Assembly: GCA_018398765.1 (NCBI GenBank)
Contig: JAHBMJ010000950.1
Location: forward strand, 1 to 36,579
DNA from: Chromera velia
Lineage: Eukaryota > Sar > Chromeraceae
DNA: 36,579 bases
Direction: 5' to 3'
The translations under genes and the position numbers were made by a program. The notes beneath the pieces were generated by a model. That model was given only the letters and a program-made list of their open reading frames with translations, ran no database searches and was not told the DNA's origin. Positions 21,943 through 32,798 of the stretch are shown here, piece by piece (within the stretch, counting starts at the first letter, position 1; each line of letters opens with the position of its first letter).

Positions 21943-22696
21943 TTTTGGTCCAGTCGGTCCCCCAAGAAGGTAGATCCAATCCTGCACAATCCAGACAAGC
22001 AGAGCCCACGTCTGCCTGCCACAGAAAATCGGGACCGGCTATCTCCACCTTCCGCGCAGATCGAGATATTTGATTGCCGGGCTCCACTCTTCTACTCGAC
22101 TGAGCTCCAGCTCAACTCTCTCAGAAACCGGGAAGTTGACTATACAAGTCCAAAACGAAATCCATCACGATCGATCACAACGAATTCCGTGGAGATCCAA
22201 GGCAATCAGAAATGTTGTGTCAAGATCCGGGTAAAAGGAACCAGGCACAGCTCAAGACTCTCAAAACCTGTCGACGCGTTGATTGTTGGCACTTATCACC
22301 CCTGCATGCAATCCCGCGGGCCCACCCACCGAATGCATCCGAATGCAAACGCGCACCCCTGACATATGCGCAGGTCGCGCGTGCGTCAGTCTGCATGAGA
22401 CCGAATCATGTGAGGCGTCTCCAAAATTGTACCGATAATTTCAGTTCCAGCGGTGCTGTTTGAACCTGTTCGTCTGTTCCAGAAACTTTGGACAGCCGTA
22501 GGCATGGAACAGAGTGTTTTCTGTGGGACAATCTTGTGCCGACGAAATTCAGCTCTTGGCTTTGACTTGTGCGGTTTTTATGCGACTCTGACGGAATGCT
22601 TCAGTCCGAGTCTGTGTATTGTCTGATGATGTCTCCTCTAAAGCTCTCCTTGAAGGCTTGATCCGTTGAAAAGAAAAAAGGGTGGAGGGAAACTCA
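21943..22696. promoter_or_regulatory. Divergent intergenic region between UFD1 and DMAP1
   Basis: The two start codons face away from each other, about 750 bases apart, so this region should hold both promoters. A stop in frame with the UFD1 start lies at about 22041-22039. No TATA box or other defined element could be assigned. Confidence 0.45.
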
Positions 22697-23429
22697 ATGG
22701 ACGCACCGGAAGAGGGCACCCTTTCGCTCTCGGCCCAGGGTGTCCCTTTCCCACTGAATCATCTGGACGTCATGAAGGTTTTAGGGGTGGACCCAGCTGT
22801 CCTCAGCGACCTTCGCCCCTCTACTGAAGGGCCGTCTCAGCTCAAGCGGAGGCGTCTCGGGATTCAGCTGGTTCCCCCTGTGGAAGTCTGTACCCCTGGT
22901 ATACCGTCTCTACCCTTCGCCTTTCCCAAGCCGCCGCTTGAGAGGGAAAGGGTGGCCGTTAAGGCAAAGAGATGGGTCTTGAAATCCTTTAAGCATCCTT
23001 GCAGAGAAGATGGACTTATCCTGCAACACTGGGAGCCCGCGTCCGAGGCAGCAGACCCGGGGAGAAATGCGGAAAGTGCTTCAGCTTCAGGTTACGAGAC
23101 GATCGGGGAAACGAAGATGGAAGAAGGGAATGATGGGGAGGGGGGGACTGACGAGCCGGGTAGCTCCTATCGTGATTTCTACATGTTCTGTAATCGCAAA
23201 TTCCCTGTACTCAAGTACACAGACGAGCAGTACGATCGCCTTCTGAAGAATGAATCTGGGTGGACCCGAGAGGAGACGGACGAGCTCTTTCGCTTATGTG
23301 AAGAGTACGATCTCAGGTTTCCGATCATCGCAGACCGGTGGAACTTTGCTTACCCGAAAGGAGCCCCGCCGCCACGGAGAAGAATCGAGGACCTCAAGCA
23401 AAGGTGGGTTGGTTGGAAAAGAGGAGGGG

Positions 23430-23481
<52 letters not shown>

Positions 23482-23579
23482 GTGTAAGTGTATGTGTGTG
23501 TGTGTGTGTCAGTGTAAGTGTAAGTAAGTGTGTGTAAGTGTGTGTGTTGTGTGTGTGTGTGTGTGTTGTGTGCGTGTGC

Positions 23580-23616
<37 letters not shown>

Positions 23617-23788
23617 GTGTGTGTGTCGTGTGTGTGTGTGGTGTGTGGTGTGTGGTGTGTGATGTGTGTGGTGTGTGTGTTCTCTCTCTCTCTCTCTCTC
23701 TCTCTTTTTCTCTCTCCCTCTCTGTATGTGTGTGTAAGTGTAAGTGTAAGTAAGTGTGTGTAAGTGTGTGTGTTGTGTGTGTGTGAGT

Positions 23789-23830
<42 letters not shown>

Positions 23831-23955
23831 GTGTGTGTGTGTCGTGTGTGATGTGTGTGGTGTGTGTGTGTTCTCTCTCTCTCTCTCTCTCCCTCCCTCT
23901 CTCTCGCTCTCTCTCTCTCTCTGTGTGTGTGTGCATGCGTGCGTGTGTGTGNTGC

Positions 23956-23991
<36 letters not shown>

Positions 23992-23995
23992 ATGC

Positions 23996-24031
<36 letters not shown>

Positions 24032-24093
24032 ATGCGTGCGTGTGTGTGCGTGGGAGTGTGTGTATGTGTCTGTGCGCGCGTGCGTGTGCGTGC

Positions 24094-24133
<40 letters not shown>

Positions 24134-27100
24134 ATCCTCCCAGTTCTTTTATCTTTTGTTGTCTTTTTGTTTCTGCCATGCATAACGTCCTCAACTCAAC
24201 TGGCTACGGGGCTAGGAACCTCGAAACACATAAGAAGTGCATCCAGAGTTTCCTCGGGGTAACAGTTTGACGTAGAAGACTTTAGACAACCTTCCGTCCA
24301 AGAGCTTAGTCAATCGCCAGACTCTCAGCAGCCAGGCTGATGATGTCAGGCCACGTCAGACGGACGTCAAGCTGACATTCGTTCTGCGTTGCCACACAAA
24401 TGGAGATGCACCCGCTGCTTGGACTTCAACTGTAAGACTCGTTCTCGCACGTTCTCCTTGTCTATTCCGCATTGTGCAGGTTCTATTTTTGTGCTCGCCG
24501 GCTGGTTGATGACATCTACGACGCACGAAAGCGTGGTCGATCGAAGTCGGAGGTTGACTTTCTGGAGGCGGAGCGACAGAGACACCCGCTGGTTGCCGAC
24601 ACATATGATGCGAAGGCTGACCGCGAGAGAAAAGCCTTGGTGCGTGAGTGAGTGAGTCATATCTGTTCGAAAGCACGTCCTCTTACCTCATCTGTTTCTC
24701 TGTCTGTGTTTGTTCTTCTGCACGTCCGTTTGTTGGGGTGATTTCCTTCCCTCTTTGCGGATGGATTGGTTGCTTCGACTTCCTCTGTGGGAGGGGGGAG
24801 GTTGCGGGGTGTGGGAGAGAGGGGGCGGGCATTTCTGTAGGTACTTGTGTGGAAGTTACTCTCTCTCCCTCTGTGTATATATATATGTGTGTATGTGGGT
24901 GCGCATGTGTAGCATCAATGTGGGCGCATGTGTGCATGTGCGTGCAGGTGTATGACTTGCTGTCACAGTCGGATGAAAGCAAGAAGGAGAAGAGACGGAA
25001 AGAACGTCGATCGAAAAAGGACAAAGAGATTCAGAGAAGAAAGAGGGAGAACGAGGAATCGATCAAATTTGAAAAACAGTTGGAAAAGCAAATCAAGATG
25101 ACGAAGGCGGCAATGGACAAAAAGAAGCAGGAAGAGGAAGAAAAGAACTCAAACATCCGCCACAACAGACAATTACACGATGTCAAGGAACAAATAGACA
25201 GCTACCGGGTAAAGCAGGCAGATCAGGAGGAGGGGGGGGCAAGCAGCAGTAGCAGTAGTGGAACACTGATATTCATTTCTGCGTACCCATCAGCACCAGA
25301 GCCAAAGTGTTATTCCATGGCAAGTCGCATAGAGGCTCTCCGTTTCGTCATCCCTTCTTCTCAGCAAGCACAACAACAGCAGCAGGGCCAGCAGGCAGGG
25401 GGGGCTGGGGGTGTGGCGGCCGTGTCTGCTACGATGGGTCTTGGGCGAACTAGGGGAGACGAGAAGATGGGGATGCGGTTAGGTAAGGGAGAGAGGAACG
25501 CCGGAAAGGGAGGAGATGAAAGGGAAAGGGGGGCGTCGGGGGCCACAGCAGATCTTCTTGCCGGAGATCCGAAGCTGGATCCAGTTTTCGCTGTTGCAGC
25601 GAATGAGAACTTGAGGAGGCAGGTACGGGCGTCGGTCTATGTCTATGTCTTGTCTGTCTGGCTTTATTTTAAACAGAAATTTAGTCAGACAGACAGAAAG
25701 ACTCTTCAGCAGACAAGAAAGGCTTCCTTCCTTCTTTCTTTCATCTATTGTGTGCACGAAGAGAGGCCTAAAAGAAAAATAAAGGGGAAGAGGATAACAC
25801 ATTCCTTTTGTCTGCCTTTTTTTTTCGTTTCTCCTCTTCGTTTCTTTACTTCCTCTCCACTGTATATGGGACAGTATGCACATCTTCATGCGCCTCTCTC
25901 TCAGCTGTGCTTGGATTTGGTTATTGTGAGTCTACATGCACGAGAGCATTTGCATGGAGCCGGGTGGTTCCATGAAGAGAGAATATTCTCTGCTGCGTGT
26001 GGTTTCTCTCTTCGGATCTCCGCTCGTTGGCATGATGACCCCAGATAGATATATGTCCAGCACGAGCAATGAATAATCTTTCAGATCGGATGACCAATGA
26101 GGGGGGGGCCTCGTGTGGGCGTGCACGTGAAGTGGATTCTCGATAAACGAAAAAAAGAGAAAGAAAGAAAGAATTCACAACATCTTTTTCCTTTCCTCTT
26201 TTCGTTCATCTCTCTCCTCTCTTCTGTTCAGGTGAACTGGATGCTAGACGAAGTGTTTGAGTTGAACGAGAGAGGACCGAGAATGAAAACCCTCCGAACG
26301 ACAGAAGCATTCAACGTTCTGAGGATGGAGGTGTGTCTGCACGCCTCTGTGGGTGTCTCTCTCTCTGTTTGGCTGTTTGTTTGTTTTCTCTCTTGTTCTT
26401 TTCCGCCCCCCTCACCCTTTCTTTGCTCCCTTCTTTTCCCTTCCCTCCTCCCTTCTCTTCTTTGCTCCCTCTCTTCTTTTCTCGCTCTCCTCTCGCTTTT
26501 GCTTCACGTCAATACTTTCCAGTCTGGACTCTTGCCCCTCTGTTGGTTTTTCTGTTCCTTGCTTGGTTCCTTCCTCGCTTGCTTGGTTGGTTGGCATGAT
26601 GCGCGTGTGCATGCATGCATGCATGGATGCAGATCGCGACGATGCTCCACCTCCAACGGGCGCTCGCTGCAAAGAAGGACAAGCTTGTGGAAAAAAGGAA
26701 AGCCAGACTCATTCAGCATGCTGCTGGAGGAGCGTCTCTTCCTGCTCAGGCTGCCTCCGCACCTCCCTCCTCGCATGCAAACGCCGGGGGGACTTCCCAT
26801 ACCGCCACTGGAGGGTACCCCTCGATTGTCTCCCACACCCTCCCCCCCCCTTCTCTCCAACATCAAAAAGGAGGCGCACGGATACAAGCCCCCCCCCCCT
26901 CCTATGTAGCCCCGTCTGTGCAGCAGCAATTACAGAACCGGACCGCGCCTACTGCTGCTGGAAATGCAACGGTGGCTCGGTATAGCCAGGCACCCTCGCA
27001 CCAACAAGGTGTGCAGCAGCAGCAGCAGCAGTATTACCACCACGGTAGTACTGCAGGAGGGGGTATCCAGCAGCCTGTCGCACAAGGAGGACACCCGACA

Positions 27101-27673
27101 AGCAGAACCCAGCAGCCACACCACCTCCCAGCCAGCCAGAGGGGCGCACAGCCAGGACAACAGCAGTACGCATACAGCGTGCAGCAGCAGGCAGCGGGAG
27201 GCGGGTACAACCAGACAGCAGCAGCAGCCCACCGAGGGAACGCGGGGGCGCCTGCCTCGACTGCTGCAACCGGGGCCTCCTCGTACGTGCATCCCCACGC
27301 ATCATCGCACCCTGCGGGGGGGCGTCATGGGGGTCTGGCCCTGGCATCCTCTGCCGCCGCTGCTGCAGGGGGGGGGTATTCCTCAGTTGCCGGGGGGCCT
27401 CCTGGAATTCCCACTCACTCCCACCCGCACCAGCAGCCGGGGGGTCAGTATGTCCACACGGCTGGGGGGGTTGCACAAGGGGCTCCACCGGGACTATCGG
27501 TCGGGCACAGTGCGGAAGGGATGCATGCCAATGGACAGGCACCGGGGGCAGGGCGGAATCAGGGGAAGGGAGGGGGAACTTCACGGAGGGGTCAAGGGAC
27601 GTCGAAAAAGAAAAAAACGGAGCACCAACAAAATCAGCAACCCCCGCCTGGTGGTTCGGGGTCTGTCGGATGA
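22697..27673 (+). CDS. DMAP1: DMAP1/SWC4 homologue (NuA4/SWR1 chromatin complex subunit), 5 exons, 893 aa
   Basis: Exons: 22697-23403, 24480-24639, 24948-25622, 26232-26330, 26633-27673, GT-AG, one frame. The key region (about residues 156-245) is the SANT/Myb-like domain of DMAP1/SWC4: [41 protein letters not shown] and [18 protein letters not shown], the last spliced across intron 1. A basic, Lys/Glu-rich coiled stretch follows, then the conserved C-terminal block spanning exons 4 and 5 ([37 protein letters not shown]). In yeast and animals this subunit sits in the SWR1 remodeller and the NuA4 acetyltransferase. The last 300 residues are Gln/Ala/Gly/Ser/His-rich, unlike the family's usual ending, and finish with a basic patch ([10 protein letters not shown]). 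The start is the first ATG after GTGGAGGGAAACTCA. Confidence 0.92.
23424..24132 (+). repeat. Large GT/CT dinucleotide array in DMAP1 intron 1
   Basis: About 700 bases of GT runs broken by AAGTGTAAGTGTAAG, GTCGTGTG and CATGCGTGCG variants, with two CT blocks (about 23681-23720 and 23873-23922). The order GT run, TAAGTG variants, GT run, GTCGTG, CT block occurs twice, giving a higher-order repeat of roughly 200-240 bases. One base is N at 23952, so assembly here is doubtful. Confidence 0.97.
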
Positions 27674-28265
27674 CGCACGTATGGGCGCGCAAGACCGTGT
27701 GGTATATATACTCAGACTCCGATTATGCAAAGCATTACACCGTTTATTCAGTAAAATGAGGATAATTGTTCATAGAATGATTGCAAACACAGGTATAGAC
27801 ATACATGGTTTGAGTCACCGACTCACCGTTTGACTATCCATTTCTGCTTTTAGGCTGTATGATAATCATTATTTAATGTAATGCAATTCTACATATTCAA
27901 ACTTTAAGTTAACTCACTGACGCGCCAGCCACGCTTACGAATTAATAGGCTAGGCTGAATTATAAAAGCTTAATGAAAACAGTAGAAAAGGTGAAGAGGG
28001 AGAGTCCCTAAGAGACCAAATTCTAGTAATAGTATTAATTAATTATAAACCAGAAACTTGCAAATTTAAGGCACACAAACACACGAAAAGACATAGAAAG
28101 GGACGAATGCTATGAGATTAGATCATGCATCAATCCAGCATGGAATCTCGATCTTAGAAAGGAGCGAATGCTATGCACTACTTAAGCATAGCTAGAAAGA
28201 AGATAGAAATTGAATGAATCAGTTTTATTTCAAAGTAGTACTAAGGAAAAGAAGATTGTACGCGC
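27674..28265. other. 3' flank of DMAP1 and AT-rich spacer
   Basis: No gene recognised. A short repeat, GAAAGG followed by CGAATGCTATG, occurs twice (about 28096 and 28157). Confidence 0.5.
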
Positions 28266-28352
28266 CGCTTGCTTTCATAACTTAGTGGTTAGTAGCACAC
28301 AGCACTAACAAGCAGAAGGTCATGGGTTCAATCCCCACTATCTCTCTTTTAA
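28266..28352 (+). ncRNA. tRNA-like sequence, probably a SINE head
   Basis: ACTTAGTGGTTAGTAGCA resembles a D arm and pol III A box. GGTTCAATCCC about 45 bases later is a good B box, with a pairable T arm (TGGG/CCCA). The anticodon stem does not pair well and the acceptor stem is not clear. It is therefore more likely a tRNA-derived SINE or pseudo-tRNA than a working tRNA. Confidence 0.5.
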
Positions 28353-29030
28353 GTATTATTAAGTATCAAAGAAAGGAGATCGCACGGACGTGGGCGGGCG
28401 GGACATGAGGGGGGTCTTAATCAAATGGTAAGACCCCATATGAAGCCAAAAACGTGCAGTATGGCCTTATCTGGTGGCCTCGGTGGCCCTAGAGGCCCGC
28501 GACCTACCAAAATGATCGTGAGGACCCCGGCATTTCAAATCTGGCAAAATTTTGACCACAACCTTCCGGGGTCACTCTCAAAATCACCAAAATATCTGAA
28601 AAAACCTCAGAAGGCTCACAGATGTCTGCTAGGGTATGACACTCTTGAGCCTCATCAGTCAGTTTCACTCAGCAATACCCCCCTTTCATCCCGCATACAA
28701 CACATCAACATATTAAAACATGTTTTTTATAATTATTGGACCAAAAGAACCAAATAAAGATGAAAAGTCTACCAGTTTTTGAACGATTTTGACCTGAAAA
28801 CACTCAAAAACATGTTCGTGCCAATAAAAGTTCTGATTTGCCGGTTCTGGTGGTTCAGGAACCAAAACACCCCCCCCCTGAACCAAATGATAAGACCTTC
28901 CATTATATTTATTTCACTTTGTTTTGAGTTTTTTTGTATGAAAGACTTTATGAAACTAAGAATTGCTTTGGTTCTTGATAGTTCAGATGAGTTCCAGAAG
29001 TTCTCATTATGAGTTCTGCTTTATCCCTCC

Positions 29031-29471
29031 TGTCCAGCCGCCTTGTGGCGTCCAGACAGAAGGTAAAGCGAGGACAAGAACCTAGGGAAGGTTAAGAGAA
29101 GGAACATGAGCAACACTAACTCAGGCAACAGTTTACAGAAGGTTTAGCTCTAGAGCGATCTGCTATTCCAATCAGCTGAGTCCATTCTATCATGCACGGT
29201 TTTTACTTATGCTTCTCTCTGTTTCAGACTCTCAGACTCCCGATCTATACCAAACAGACATCAGACTCAAACGATGCTATCCATTGCTCGAGTGACATGT
29301 TGTATGCTTGAATACGAATGTCAGAATCGATCGATTTCAACAACTTTAATCGACGCGCGCGACACGTACAAAACAAAGCGCGGCGGCGGAGCCTGGCATC
29401 GGCACGCGAGCTCATTCAGATATAGCATATGCGAGGGTCCAGAGGGCGGCGCTACAGGGTAGGACTCCACA
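29031..29471 (+). repeat. 441-bp LTR-like unit, copy 1
   Basis: Begins TGTCCAGCCGCC and ends GGACTCCACA, the TG...CA form of LTRs. An internal frame (29274-29462) of 62 residues begins MLSIARVTCCM and contains DARDTYKTKRGGGAW. Copies 1 and 3 share a further TGCTTT(A/G)TCCCTCC just upstream. Confidence 0.9.
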
Positions 29472-29486
29472 GATCCCTGTCTCTTC

Positions 29487-29927
29487 TGTCCAGCCGCCTT
29501 ATGGCGTCCAGACAGAAGGTAAAGCGAAAACAAGAACCTAGAGAAGGTTAAGAGAAGGAACGTGAGCAACACTAACTCAGGCAACAGTTTACAGAAGGTT
29601 TAGCTCTAGAGTGATCTGCTATTCCAATCAGCTGGGTCTATTCTATCATACACGGTTTCTACTTATGCTTCTCTCTGTTTCAGACTCTCAGACTCCCGAT
29701 CTATACCAAACAGACATCAGACTCAAACGATGCTATCCATTGCTCGAGTGACATGTTGCATGCTTGAATACGAATGTCAGACTCGATCAATTTCAACAAC
29801 TTTAATCGACGCGCGCGACACGTACAAAACAAAGCGCGGCGGCGGAGCCTGGCGTCAGCATGCGGGCTCATTCAGATATAGCGTATGCGAGGGTCCAGAG
29901 GGCGGCGCCACAGGGTAGGACTCCACA
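29487..29927 (+). repeat. 441-bp LTR-like unit, copy 2
   Basis: Same length, ends and internal frame (29730-29918) as copy 1, with few substitutions. It is separated from copy 1 by only 15 bases. Confidence 0.9.
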
Positions 29928-30386
29928 GATCCCCCCCGGCCACAGACAAGAAAATCGCATCCCCGTGATCAGCCAGACACATTCGAGCATGGGCAGAAAG
30001 GGAAAAAAGGCGAGCAAAAGAACATGATCAACCAGACATAATATAAACCCATACAACCAATAGAACACTTCAAAGCATGTAGTCGAAGGAATGAAATCTC
30101 GAGCGTCCTCGTACCATGACAGATGCAAGGAAGAGCAAATCAAGACAACAGACATCAACGAACGAACGGCTGTGAACGGCAGCCGGTCAGACCTATCGGA
30201 GGGAGACGCCTGGCAGTACACCATCTGGCTCCATGCAGATGCTCGCGTAGAGACGGCTAGCTCCACCAAGGCCTCCATCAACTCCCGTGCTGCAAGGGGG
30301 AGAGGCGATACCCAGAAAACCCAGAGGGCTTCCAAAGCACCGGCATCCCCCTGCAGGGAGAAGATGCAGAACGGACACAGAGACAT
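29928..30386 (-). other. Possible minus-strand coding stretch, hydrophobic
   Basis: A minus frame is open from about 30386 to 29868, the last part inside the 441-bp unit. It follows a possible acceptor (CCTGCAG at about 30350-30356). It reads Leu-rich helices (GDAGALEALWVFWV, AARELMEALVELAVSTRAS) and then hydrophobic segments (FEVFYWLYGFILCLVDHVLL). I do not recognise it, and an open frame of this length could occur by chance. Confidence 0.2.
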
Positions 30387-30688
30387 GCATGGGCTATCCC
30401 CTCGCTTTTTCTTCTTTTCTCGTTGAACTAGACATCTCTTTAAATATTTTTTCTCTCTTTACTCCTCCTCTACTCATTTTCTCTCCACCTCTTCCAGTCT
30501 CTTTTTCTTAAATTAAGAAGGAAGCCAGGGATCATAACCCGAAACGTTTCAAAGCAGCAGAAAGAAGCGAGAAAGAGACAGTGAATGAAAGCACCCCCTC
30601 GTGTGCTCGTGCTCTCAGCTATATGAGGGGTCTGACTCCCAAGTCACGCGCAAAGCAAAGCCAAGAGAAGCTGAGAGGGAAGAAAGAT

Positions 30689-32120
30689 CACTCTTCCAAA
30701 AGGAGTTCTAGAAGTTTCGAATGCGTGGCACATGTGGCGCTCAACTTGTCGTTCTCGCAGTCCACCTCTTTGATGCTCAGCTTCGCAATGAGCTCAATCC
30801 CCCCCCCAAGTCTAGTGCAGGGGCACAAGGGCGGTCACAGGCAGTCACAGGTACGCGCAGGTATAAGCGCACGGCGGCGGCAATTCGGCAGTCCTCTGCC
30901 CGTCTCATATGTAGCTGACGTAGGGGTAGGCAATCGACATCGAGTTCTCGTTGACAGAAGGACTTGGCCGTCTCATCAAGCACAAACATATTTTTGTGCA
31001 TGTCAGTAGCTGCATAAAGGAAGGGAGGGAAGGAAGGGACCAGACATATTGCAGACTGCCCCGCTGGTTTTTTTCTATCTCGTCTCTTCTTTCTGTCTCG
31101 TTTCATCCCCTTACTGCTCCTTTCGACACATGCACTGGCATGAACTCTCAATTCTGGACAAAAGACACTCCAGTCACACTCAGTCGCTACTACTTCGCAT
31201 GCTCTCGGCCAGCCTCGATTTGATTCGTCCCCCCACCCTGAAGCAACCCCCCTCTCCCCCTCTTCCCCCCCCTTTTCTCCTCCCTTTCCCTTCCCCTTTG
31301 TCCCCCCTTTTCATCCCCTCTTCCCTCTTCCCCCCCCTTTTTCCACGACCCCCTCTTACCCTTCCCGGTTAGTTGAAAATGTGCCGGCGCCGGCGAGAGA
31401 TGAGGCGGCAGCTGCTGTGTGCCCTACTCTGTCTCTCGGTAGGTCTGCCGCGACCCTTCTGCCTCTTTTGCCATCGAGGGCAGGCTCGATGTCATTTTGT
31501 ACCCCTTCCTTACTTCCTCCTCCTTCCTACTCCAGGCTCGCCGCGTCGGGGTCCCAGAGCAGAAGGCCTTCCCCGGCTGGCACACCGGCCGTCATTGCGC
31601 TGGTCCGTATGGTACGCCGCCACCTGTCCTTTCTGTCTGTTGAATATGCATGCCGAGTCTTACGCACCTGATCGAACGGCCACTCATCAAACGATCCACA
31701 CGATAGCCGGACAGCCAGAAGCGACAAGCTCTCTCTCTGAAGAAAATGGCAGCATCGCAGACACATGGAGAAACGAAGGGCGTCTTCTTGTATTTGGACG
31801 CTGCCGGAGGACCAGTCTAGGCAGACCTAGACACGCTCGAGATGTTTGCAAGCCACGAAGGTGGTCGGCCTCTCGCAGACAAGCAAGCAACCAACAGCAA
31901 AGACAAGTGAAGGTGATCAGCCGACACCCATCTGGAAGACGGAGATAGTTACAGAATCAAAAGGCATAAGGCAAGCACTCTACTGGCCGTTTGAATTGCG
32001 ATCTGCTTGTAGGCGGCGGTCTCAATGAAGTCAAGCTCCTCGAAAGTCCGAGTAACACCAAGCAACGTCTCCACCATCGGCTTTGGCGACCTCCAACGTC
32101 TTCGAGTTCTCCATCTAAGG
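30689..32120 (-). CDS. Fragments of an unidentified multi-exon gene
   Basis: Several minus-strand pieces look coding. A terminal exon of about 120 bases reads GIELIAKLSIKEVDCENDKL to LLELLLEE and a TGA at about 30691-30689, after an acceptor-like CACTAG. A second piece at about 31013-30925 reads TDMHKNMFVLDETAKSFCQR, between TTTATGCAG and GTCAGC. A third near 32115-31990 reads PMVETLLGVTRTFEELDFIE and TAAYKQIAIQTASRV, after CCTTAG. Their phases could not be joined into one frame by eye. No family is recognised. The gene may be intact or decayed inside the inverted-repeat block. Confidence 0.35.
31228..31350. repeat. C/T-rich polypyrimidine tract
   Basis: Nearly uninterrupted C and T on the plus strand for over 100 bases. 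On the minus strand it is a purine tract, probably within an intron of the unidentified gene. Confidence 0.85.
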
Positions 32121-32357
32121 ACAAAGGCAAAGTCTAGGACCAGACTCAAAAGAGATCTCTGAAAGAGGATTCCAGGCAGCTTGGGACACAAGGGGACGCT
32201 GAATTCCCCTACTCACGGTCTTTGCCTGACCGTGCCCGTATTGTTGCAATCGGACTTCAACTGTTACGCAAAGAGACAGATCTGATCTCTATCACAGAAA
32301 GTACACGAGAGTCGACACTCATCGAGCTGAGCGTTCACCACAATGCTTTGTCCCTCC

Positions 32358-32798
32358 TGTCCAGCCGCCTTGTGGCGTCTAGACAGAAGGTAAAGCGAGG
32401 ACAAGAACCTAGGGAAGGTTAAGAGAAGGAACGTGAGCAACACTAACTCAGGCAACAGTTTACAGAAGGTTTAGCTCTAGAGCGATCTGCTATTCCAATC
32501 AGCTGGGTCCATTCTATCATACACGGTTTCTACTTATGCTTCTCTCTGTTTCAGACTCTCAGACTCCCGACCTATACCAAACAGACATCAGACTCAAACG
32601 ATGCTATCCATTGCTCAAGTGACATGTTGCATGCTTGAATACGAATGTCAGACTCGATCGATTTCAACAACTTTAATCGACGCGCGCGACACGTACAAAA
32701 CAAAGCGCGGTGGCGGAGCCTGGCGTCGGCACGTGGGCTCATTCAGATATAGCGCATGCGAGGGTCCAGAGGGCGGCGCCATAGGGTAGGACTCCACA
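32358..32798 (+). repeat. 441-bp LTR-like unit, copy 3
   Basis: Same length and ends, direct orientation, 2.4 kb from copy 2; its frame is 32601-32789. No PBS or polypurine tract was recognised next to copies 2 and 3, so they are not proven LTRs of one element. Confidence 0.9.

Noticed and set aside
23394-24270. Long open frames of His/Thr or Cys/Val repeats on both strands
   Set aside because: They are translations of the GT/CT dinucleotide array in DMAP1 intron 1. Any GT run is open in several frames, so they are no evidence of a gene.
28266-28352. A functional tRNA gene
   Set aside because: The B box is good, but the anticodon and acceptor stems do not fold convincingly by eye.
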